From NCBI GenBank assembly GCA_014728875.1, contig WJKV01000099.1, forward strand, positions 1-7,083: a DNA stretch of 7,083 nucleotides, read 5' to 3'. Both the position numbers and the translations under genes were made by a program. Shown in pieces: positions 1 through 3,680 of the stretch; the stretch's first letter is position 1; each line of letters opens with the position of its first letter. A model generated the notes under the pieces. It did no database searches. It saw only the letters and a list, made by a program, of their open reading frames with translations, and was not told where the DNA came from. Source of the DNA: Candidatus Woesearchaeota archaeon. Its GTDB lineage: Archaea > Nanobdellota > Nanobdellia > Woesearchaeales > WJKV01.

Positions 1-348
1 CTGTTCTACGGGGCAGGTGCGATATTCCTGATAGTATTCAATGCGAGCATCTTTGCAAGCTTCATCCTGCTGATTTTTAGGTATGTGGGAGAAACAGTCG
101 GAAGTTTCTCTGCTGTTGCCCTTCTTTTCTTCATCCATATGATCCCTGAAGTGGGCGGGTTCCTTCTTGCTGCAATCGCGGGCGGTGTCCTTAGCTATGC
201 GTTCTACAGGGAGAAATTCATGGGCAAACCTTTCAAGAATGTGGCAAGGGACAGCCTGATCCTGTTGCTCATAGCGGTAGGGTTGGTGATTCTAGGAGCC
301 TTTTTAGAGGTCTTTGTCACAAAGAACCTGGTTTACAGCCTATTGTGA
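1..348 (+). CDS. SpoIIM/DUF95-like integral membrane protein, C-terminal part
   Basis: The reading frame is open from the first base of the window and ends at TGA 346-348, so only the last 115 residues are seen; the start lies upstream. Hydrophobic segments lie at about residues 5-26, 36-67 and 84-106 of the visible part, separated by short charged loops. The stretch GAGAIFLIVFNAS (5-17 approx.) followed by HMIPE (46-50) and a Gly/Ala-rich helix resembles the archaeal stage II sporulation protein M (DUF95) family, in which an FGAGxxFxxxxNAS-type helix precedes an H-x-x-x-E motif. Archaeal members are polytopic membrane proteins of unknown function; they have no link to sporulation. The family call rests on motif memory, not a search; the membrane nature is certain. 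It converges on the coiled-coil gene. Confidence 0.72.
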   Translation: MFYGAGAIFLIVFNASIFASFILLIFRYVGETVGSFSAVALLFFIHMIPEVGGFLLAAIAGGVLSYAFYREKFMGKPFKNVARDSLILLLIAVGLVILGAFLEVFVTKNLVYSLL

Positions 349-354
349 AAAATC

Positions 355-377
355 ATAAAATAGAAATATTATTTTAT
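355..377. terminator. AT-only hairpin between convergent genes
   Basis: ATAAAATA (355-362) and TATTTTAT (370-377) form a perfect 8-bp inverted repeat around a 7-base loop. It sits in the 25-bp gap between the convergent SpoIIM-like and coiled-coil genes and overlaps the TAA stop of the latter (376-374). Transcripts from either side end in a U-rich arm here, so it could act as a shared terminator; archaeal termination depends mainly on U-runs, so the hairpin itself may be incidental. Confidence 0.4.
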
Positions 378-943
378 CTGCGTTTTCTTCTTTCTCTTGC
401 AACAAGACTTTGCAGCCTGTCTATCTCCTGCATCAGCCTTAGCTTTTCTTTGTTTTGATTCTCCATGTTCTTGAAGTATTTCTCAAGCTCAAAATCTGCA
501 GGATTTATCTTTTCTGCGAGCAGATTTAATTTAACAACATGGTTCTTGAAATTAAGCAGAAGATTGGCAGACTCGTTGATGTCCTTTTTTAATTCGAAGT
601 ATTTAACAGTCTCATCATTTATTGCTTTGACTTCTTTTTCTATTTCTTTTTTCATGTCATTGATCAGGTTATTCTTTATATTGTCCTTGATAAGAATCAA
701 GGCATTAGTGCTCGTCTCCAGCTTGTTCTTTAGTTTATTGATCTCTGACAGGCTTTGTTTAAAATCTGACAAGGCGCTGTCTTTGCTTGTTTCAAGAACT
801 TGTATCTGATCTATCACAGTATTGAATCCTGTCTTGTGATTCTCTTCGAGCCGGTCCAGCCTCTGGTTGAATGCAGAGATGCTTGACTCTAGTTTAAGAA
901 CCAGTTCTTTAAGCTCTGCAAAATTTTCTTTTGTCTTGAACAT
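374..943 (-). CDS. Coiled-coil protein of unknown function (189 aa)
   Basis: I do not recognise a named family. The 189 residues are almost entirely charged and helical, with leucine/isoleucine heptads from about residue 8 to 35 (ENFAELKELVLKLESS region) and 45 to 145, consistent with long coiled coils; there is no signal peptide or membrane segment, so it is probably cytoplasmic. It ends in a basic tail, LVARERRKRR (180-189). Only one proline (INPAD, about 147) interrupts the helix. Start: an in-frame ATG at 1018 would give 214 aa, but it lies inside the intron of the upstream tRNA-Gly and would translate tRNA sequence, so I use the ATG at 943, which directly follows a purine-rich GGGGGGGAAGG (954-944). 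The gene begins 23 nt after the tRNA 3' end with no TATA box at the expected distance, so it is probably cotranscribed with the tRNA. Confidence 0.75.
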   Translation of the reverse strand: MFKTKENFAELKELVLKLESSISAFNQRLDRLEENHKTGFNTVIDQIQVLETSKDSALSDFKQSLSEINKLKNKLETSTNALILIKDNIKNNLINDMKKEIEKEVKAINDETVKYFELKKDINESANLLLNFKNHVVKLNLLAEKINPADFELEKYFKNMENQNKEKLRLMQEIDRLQSLVARERRKRR

Positions 944-954
944 CCTTCCCCCCC
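944..954 (-). promoter_or_regulatory. G-rich ribosome-binding sequence of the coiled-coil gene
   Basis: GGGGGGGAAGG immediately precedes the ATG at 943. It can pair, partly through G-U pairs, with the pyrimidine-rich 3' end of 16S rRNA, though the distance to the ATG is short. It supports the 943 start over the upstream ATG at 1018. This is a different arrangement from the leaderless promoter-proximal genes in the window. Confidence 0.5.
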
Positions 955-966
955 GAATATAAAATA

Positions 967-1084
967 TGCGCCGGCCGGGACATTCGCTGAAACTGCTTTC
1001 TGTCGAGCATTGAAGCACAGCTTCAATTTCGAACCCGGATAAACGGCTTGGAAGGCCGTTGTCATGCCATTAGACCACCGGCGC
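967..1084 (-). tRNA. tRNA-Gly(UCC) with a T-loop intron
   Basis: Read on the minus strand, the acceptor arm GCGCCGG (1084-1078) pairs with CCGGCGC (974-968), followed by discriminator A at 967; no CCA is encoded. The D arm is 1075-1063 (GUC/GAC, with a U-U apposition at 13-22; the loop holds GG at 18-19). The anticodon stem ACGGC/GCCGU (1059-1055/1047-1043) closes the loop CUUCCAA, giving anticodon UCC at 1052-1050, so it decodes GGA/GGG and possibly all glycine codons. The variable loop is 1042-1039. The T-stem CCGGG (1038-1034) has its partner CCCGG only at 979-975, because a 47-nt intron (1027-981) splits the T-loop. Splicing restores the T-loop UUCGAAU and a 71-nt tRNA. Identity and anticodon are clear; exact splice points are inferred from the bulge-helix-bulge fold. 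Confidence 0.93.
981..1027 (-). other. tRNA intron, bulge-helix-bulge, T-loop position 59/60
   Basis: The exon-intron junctions form a textbook bulge-helix-bulge: outer helix = T-stem CCGGG/CCCGG; central 4-bp helix UUCG (1033-1030) with CGAA (986-983); 3-nt bulges AAA (1029-1027) and UGU (982-980); inner 9-bp helix UUGAAGCUG (1026-1018) with CAGUUUCAG (995-987), including two G-U pairs. Cutting after the second base of each bulge removes 47 nt between positions 59 and 60. Archaeal splicing endonuclease recognises this 3-4-3 geometry. The usual archaeal intron site is 37/38, so this position is noncanonical. Confidence 0.88.
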
Positions 1085-1104
1085 GCAGTCTGCAGGAACT
1101 GAGA

Positions 1105-1116
1105 TTTATTTATAAA
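1105..1116 (-). promoter_or_regulatory. TATA box of tRNA-Gly
   Basis: On the minus strand TTTATAAATAAA runs 1116-1105. The TTTATAAA core is centred near 1112, about 28 bp before the first base of the tRNA (1084). Archaeal transcription starts about 24-28 bp after the TATA centre, so the primary transcript should begin at, or within a couple of bases of, the mature tRNA 5' end. Confidence 0.65.
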
Positions 1117-1137
1117 CTCTGCGGTTTTTCGGGATAG

Positions 1138-1148
1138 ATATTTATATG
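1138..1148 (+). promoter_or_regulatory. TATA box of the small membrane protein/MEMO operon
   Basis: The AT-rich ATATTTATATG has its TTTATATG core at 1141-1148, centred about 27 bp before the ATG at 1171. The start site would fall at or next to the start codon, giving a leaderless mRNA. No Shine-Dalgarno sequence is present (the 12 bases before the ATG are pyrimidine-rich), which agrees with leaderless initiation. Confidence 0.65.
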
Positions 1149-1170
1149 TGAATTTCATTCTCTTTTTCGA

Positions 1171-1398
1171 ATGGCAGCCGCAGAATCTTTGGAAGAAATC
1201 AAACAGCAAAAATCAAGATCCTTTGCTTTCAGGACAGTCAGTTTTTTTGTTGCAATAGCTTTGCTCGCGCTCGGCGGGATACCCATACTTACAAAATACG
1301 GATTTCTTGGAATAGAGCTCGAACTGTCGTTTTTTGTGCTGAACCTGCTTCTGGTGGCGGCAGGGATATTTCTGCTTTTGAATTCCTTGAGAGGCTAA
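1171..1398 (+). CDS. Small two-helix membrane protein, hypothetical (75 aa)
   Basis: I do not recognise this protein. It has a polar N-terminus of about 20 residues (MAAAESLEEIKQQKSRS), a first membrane helix at about 22-41 ending in GGIPIL, a short loop with KYGFLGIELE, and a second helix at about 53-71 before the end NSLRG. The length, two helices and positive charges on both termini suggest a hairpin with both ends in the cytoplasm. The start is well supported by the TATA box 27 bp upstream. Its TAA (1396-1398) is separated by one base from the ATG of the MEMO-like gene, so the two are almost certainly one transcript; whether the proteins work together is unknown. Confidence 0.75.
   Translation: MAAAESLEEIKQQKSRSFAFRTVSFFVAIALLALGGIPILTKYGFLGIELELSFFVLNLLLVAAGIFLLLNSLRG
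1389..1394 (+). promoter_or_regulatory. Shine-Dalgarno sequence of the MEMO-like gene
   Basis: GAGAGG lies inside the end of the preceding gene, five bases before the ATG at 1400. It supports that start and fits the pattern that internal operon genes use Shine-Dalgarno pairing while first genes are leaderless. Confidence 0.55.
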
Positions 1399-1399
1399 T

Positions 1400-2200
1400 A
1401 TGATCAGGAAACCTGTTGTTGCCGGGATGTTTTATGAAAATGATTTCAAGAGACTGAACAAGCAGATAGAAGAATGCTTCAAAGGCGTGAAGGAAGCAAA
1501 CGAGAAGGTCAAGGCAATCATAAGCCCGCACGCAGGCTACGCCTTCAGCGGAAAGGCTGCGGCGCACAGCTTCAGCAATCTGCCTATTGCAGACACTTAT
1601 GTTGTGATAGGGCTGAGCCATCAGGGCTATTTTAACTGCAAAAGCCTTGCAGATTTTGAAACGCCCCTCGGCGTACTAAAGAATGATCAGTATTTCACAC
1701 AAGAACTAAAGCTGGATGTGAATGAGACAGCACATAAACAGGAGCATAGCATAGAAGTACAGCTCCCTTTTCTGCAGCATGTACATCCAGAGGCAAGAAT
1801 AGTGCCGATACTTGTTTCAGACCATAAAGGCATTGCAGAAGAAATTGTCAGGGTCTGCAAAGAAATAAAAAGAAAAATCATCCTGATCGCTAGCAGCGAT
1901 TTTACCCATTATGGCCCTAATTATGATTATGTTCCTTTCAGGGATTTTGTAAAAAAGAATTTGTATGAGCTGGACAAGAAGGCAATAGAATACATCCTTG
2001 ATCTGGACAAGAAAGGTTTCAGGGATTATTTAAACAGGACGGGCGCGACTGTCTGCGGAAAAGAACCCGTCAGTGTCCTGCTAGATCATGCAAAATTGGC
2101 AGGAATCAAAAAGGCAAGACTGCTGGATTATTATACGAGCGGCGATGTGATAAACGATTATACCAACGCCGTCGGTTATGCGAGCATTGTCTTTGAATGA
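1400..2200 (+). CDS. MEMO1 family protein
   Basis: This 266-residue protein is full length for the MEMO family (COG1355). It opens with RKPVVAGMFYE, typical of the family (xRxPavAGxFYP), then SPHAGYAFSG with His44, IGLSHQG with His74, EHSIEVQLPF (115-124), SSDFTHYG (165-172) and GATVCG with Cys219. His44, His74 and Cys219 match the three metal-binding positions of human MEMO1 (His49, His81, Cys244). The fold resembles class III extradiol dioxygenases and LigB; reported roles (iron or copper binding, redox signalling in eukaryotes) are debated and the archaeal function is not established. In many archaea MEMO genes lie beside AMMECR1 and radical SAM genes; here the only operon partner is a small membrane protein. 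It ends at the palindrome TGATCA shared with the convergent HKD gene. Confidence 0.93.
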   Translation: MIRKPVVAGMFYENDFKRLNKQIEECFKGVKEANEKVKAIISPHAGYAFSGKAAAHSFSNLPIADTYVVIGLSHQGYFNCKSLADFETPLGVLKNDQYFTQELKLDVNETAHKQEHSIEVQLPFLQHVHPEARIVPILVSDHKGIAEEIVRVCKEIKRKIILIASSDFTHYGPNYDYVPFRDFVKKNLYELDKKAIEYILDLDKKGFRDYLNRTGATVCGKEPVSVLLDHAKLAGIKKARLLDYYTSGDVINDYTNAVGYASIVFE

Positions 2201-3226
2201 TCAAGAGAACAGATTATTGAATTCTTCATTGTATCTGCCGACGATCACAGGGTCTGTGATTATGACCAAGTTCTCGTCGTTATACAAGTCTGCGCTTTTC
2301 GACGGGTTGAAACTGCCTGTCACAACTATTTCTTCATCTATGATAAAAACTTTGTGATGGAAATTGTATTTGTTTTCGTCGAGCTTCAAATTTAATCTCA
2401 AATCAGGATTCTCTGCCTTGCTCCGGTTCAAGTCTTTGAAAATGTTGTACTGCTGGTTGATTCTTGTCTTCTCGAAGATTCCGCTGACAGGAATTTTTCT
2501 GCTCTTCTCGATCAGCAGATCTTTGTAGTCTTTCCTGGTAAAGGAGAAGGTCATGAACTTGATCGATTTCTCTGCAGACAGAAGAATGCTGTAGACTTTT
2601 TCTGCACATTCGTCCTCAGGGCAGAAATGAACTCTGTATAGATGGCTGTTTAGCTTCACAGAAGGCTGTCTGCTCGAATCTCCCAGCTTGAATTTCCGGT
2701 CCCAGAATTCTTCGAATTCTTCATTGTACTGTTTGCTCAAATAATTGGAATAGATGATCAATGCGTTATTGTTGTTCAGGCTCCCTCTTTTGGTCGGATT
2801 ATAGCTTCCTGTCCAGACAGCATAATTGTCCCTTATGCAGAACTTGTTGTGCATCAAGCCCCTGCCATCCTCTTTTAGATTTTCAATTGCAACTGCTCTT
2901 GTTTCGTCATCCTTTACAACTCTAACATCTGCTGTCCTGCTTTTTTCTATTAGTTTCTGCTCAACTGGTTCTCCTATGTCGTAAAGCGCGCAATACAAGG
3001 TTGATTCTGTTTCATCTATGTATTCCAGAAAGTCTTGTGTCAGGTTTATGCCCGGCGAAAAATATACTTCAGGCGGTTCTGCGTTTTCTTCTGGAACAGG
3101 CAGTTGCTTTTCAACATCAATGCCAAGGCTGTCTATGACCAGGCCTGTTATCTGCGGATATTTGATCATGATGACTGCTATTATGGCAAAAATAAGCAGG
3201 AATTTGAGCTTGGCCATGAATTTCAT
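2201..3226 (-). CDS. Membrane-anchored phospholipase D-like protein, two HKD domains
   Basis: This 341-residue protein has a basic N-terminus and a hydrophobic segment (about 9-21) that should act as a signal anchor, placing the rest outside the membrane; I see no clear cleavage site. Two tandem domains follow, each opening alike (VYFSP at 54-58, VHFCP at 199-203). The first carries HxKx4D as His126, Lys128, Asp133, then TGSYNPTK; the second as His290, Lys292, Asp297, then TGSFNPSK. Each ends with YNEEF. Two complete HKD motifs form one active site, working through a phosphohistidine intermediate, in phospholipase D, cardiolipin synthase and some nucleases. Substrate cannot be told from sequence: lipid headgroup, nucleic acid or another phosphodiester are all possible. 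The start at 3226 is favoured over Met4 because a TATA box lies 26 bp upstream. The gene stands alone. Confidence 0.88.
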   Translation of the reverse strand: MKFMAKLKFLLIFAIIAVIMIKYPQITGLVIDSLGIDVEKQLPVPEENAEPPEVYFSPGINLTQDFLEYIDETESTLYCALYDIGEPVEQKLIEKSRTADVRVVKDDETRAVAIENLKEDGRGLMHNKFCIRDNYAVWTGSYNPTKRGSLNNNNALIIYSNYLSKQYNEEFEEFWDRKFKLGDSSRQPSVKLNSHLYRVHFCPEDECAEKVYSILLSAEKSIKFMTFSFTRKDYKDLLIEKSRKIPVSGIFEKTRINQQYNIFKDLNRSKAENPDLRLNLKLDENKYNFHHKVFIIDEEIVVTGSFNPSKSADLYNDENLVIITDPVIVGRYNEEFNNLFS

Positions 3227-3246
3227 GCTCTTCTTTTAGGGGCCTT

Positions 3247-3258
3247 CTTTTTATAAGC
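3247..3258 (-). promoter_or_regulatory. TATA box of the HKD gene
   Basis: On the minus strand GCTTATAAAAAG is centred near 3252, 26 bp before the ATG at 3226, so the transcript should start at the start codon. Other AT-rich stretches further upstream (for example TTATATTT near 3275) could be alternative boxes. Confidence 0.6.
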
Positions 3259-3325
3259 ATTTCTCTAAGTTAAATATAAAAATTATATGTATATTTACTA
3301 CTACTATATGCTAAAATACAGAAAT

Positions 3326-3337
3326 CTTTATATATTT
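3326..3337 (+). promoter_or_regulatory. TATA box of a presumed RNA gene
   Basis: GAAATCTTTATATATTT (3321-3337) resembles a strong archaeal promoter: a purine-rich BRE-like element followed by TTTATATAT centred at 3331. Transcription would start near 3357-3360 on the plus strand. No plausible protein gene begins there, which suggests a non-coding transcript. The whole 3260-3360 stretch is AT-rich, so a chance match is possible. Confidence 0.45.
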
Positions 3338-3482
3338 GAGCGAATATTTGATAATATCCACTTACGAGTAAAAAATCATGGGTGAGAGAGGCCTAAAAAC
3401 AGAAAATCAAGCTTTATTTCGAAAAAATCATGCTCTATATCCTCTGAATGAGGAAAAGCGCATAAAATCTGCGATTTAATGC

Positions 3483-3501
3483 TCTATCACCTCTTTTTCC
3501 C
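3483..3501. repeat. 19-bp direct repeat, copy 1
   Basis: TCTATCACCTCTTTTTCCC is repeated exactly at 3581-3599, 98 bp downstream. In both places it leads into the base of a hairpin, the final CCC being the first stem bases. A degenerate relative, TCTATATCCTCT, lies at 3434-3445. Confidence 0.9.
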
Positions 3502-3536
3502 TTATGAGCGCTTTTCGGCGTTTATAAGGGTTTTAT
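3499..3536 (+). terminator. Hairpin 1 with following T-run
   Basis: CCCTTATGAGCGC (3499-3511) pairs with GCGTTTATAAGGG (3518-3530) over 13 bp, two of them G-T wobbles, around loop TTTTCG; TTTTAT follows at 3531. The form resembles an intrinsic terminator on the plus strand, but the relation to hairpin 2 suggests a conserved RNA element. A terminator function is only one reading. Confidence 0.6.
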
Positions 3537-3537
3537 G

Positions 3538-3570
3538 ATCATCTAGCGTCTCTAACGAGACTCAGATGAT
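3538..3570 (+). repeat. Middle hairpin between the two units
   Basis: ATCATCT (3538-3544) pairs with AGATGAT (3564-3570), and GTCTC (3548-3552) with GAGAC (3557-3561) around the loop TAAC, with a bulged A and one C-T mismatch between the two helices. A second ATCATCT at 3577-3583 can pair with the same AGATGAT instead, so two folds compete. Confidence 0.6.
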
Positions 3571-3580
3571 TTAACAATCA

Positions 3581-3599
3581 TCTATCACCTCTTTTTCCC
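3581..3599. repeat. 19-bp direct repeat, copy 2
   Basis: Exact second copy of the repeat at 3483-3501. The CCCC that ends it (3597-3600) starts the stem of hairpin 2. Confidence 0.9.
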
Positions 3600-3636
3600 C
3601 TGCAAAGCGTCTTCGGATGTTTCGCAGGGGTTTTAT
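3597..3636 (+). terminator. Hairpin 2 with C(UUCG)G tetraloop and T-run
   Basis: CCCCTGCAAAGCGTC (3597-3611) pairs with GATGTTTCGCAGGGG (3616-3630): 15 positions with one A-C mismatch and two G-T wobbles, capped by TTCG closed by C-G, an exceptionally stable RNA tetraloop in this strand sense. TTTTAT follows at 3631. This is the likely 3' end of a plus-strand transcript. Confidence 0.65.
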
Positions 3637-3660
3637 AGTTATGTGCAGATTTATTGGACT

Positions 3661-3679
3661 TAGAAAATAAGAAAGAATT
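3661..3679 (-). terminator. Pyrimidine-rich tract after the Lon-like gene
   Basis: On the minus strand the sequence right after the TGA (3683-3681) is T-rich (TTCTTTCTTATTTTC, about 3675-3661), without a strong hairpin. Such tracts are enough for termination by archaeal RNA polymerase, so it may end the protease transcript before the RNA locus. Confidence 0.35.
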
Positions 3680-3680
3680 T

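Larger units (their letters stand above)
3358..3636 (+). ncRNA. Candidate structured RNA with tandem hairpin units
   Basis: This occupies most of the 454-bp gap between the HKD gene start and the protease gene end. It contains two related units, 3477-3536 and 3573-3636, each with the 19-base repeat TCTATCACCTCTTTTTCCC, a long hairpin with a TTCG-containing tip, and TTTTAT after the stem. The two stems differ in sequence but both pair, so base changes are compensatory. A third, degenerate copy of the unit start lies at 3426-3445. A third hairpin lies between the units, and 3381-3390 can pair with 3482-3491. A TATA box precedes it. I favour the plus strand because of that promoter, the TTCG tip and the T-run after each stem. 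It does not match what I know of SRP RNA, RNase P RNA, 5S rRNA or box C/D or H/ACA guides. Ends and strand are inferred; it could be two short RNAs. Confidence 0.45.

Noticed and set aside
944..1018. Longer start of the coiled-coil protein at the ATG at 1018
   Set aside because: The added 25 codons would translate the tRNA-Gly intron and 3' half; the ATG at 943 has a purine-rich tract before it and begins the charged helical sequence.
889..1209. Open frame of 106 codons on the minus strand across the tRNA
   Set aside because: It overlaps the tRNA, the promoters on both sides and the start of two genes in another frame; the composition is not protein-like.
3018..3256. Two overlapping plus-strand frames opposite the start of the HKD gene
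   Set aside because: They mirror the signal-anchor and first-domain codons of the HKD gene and have no promoter or ribosome-binding site of their own.
3399..3460. RNase P RNA, suggested by ACAGAAAATC and GAGGAAAAGCGC
   Set aside because: These resemble conserved regions V and I only loosely and occur in the wrong order and spacing; the other conserved blocks are not seen.
3538..3590. Box C/D guide RNA on either strand (GATGAT, CTGA-like strings)
   Set aside because: No full RUGAUGA box is present with a D box at the usual 12-nt guide spacing; the strings are explained by the hairpin arms.
3552..3592. Nine-codon ORF MIVKSSESR on the minus strand after GAGGTGAT
   Set aside because: The SD-like string is the complement of the repeat. 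The second repeat copy has no ATG in the same place, and there is no promoter on that strand at a suitable distance. A leader peptide cannot be excluded but is not supported.
3483..3599. CRISPR array from the 19-bp direct repeat
   Set aside because: Only two exact copies, 98 bp apart. The sequence between is a hairpin and flank related to the other unit, not a unique spacer, and no cas genes are visible.
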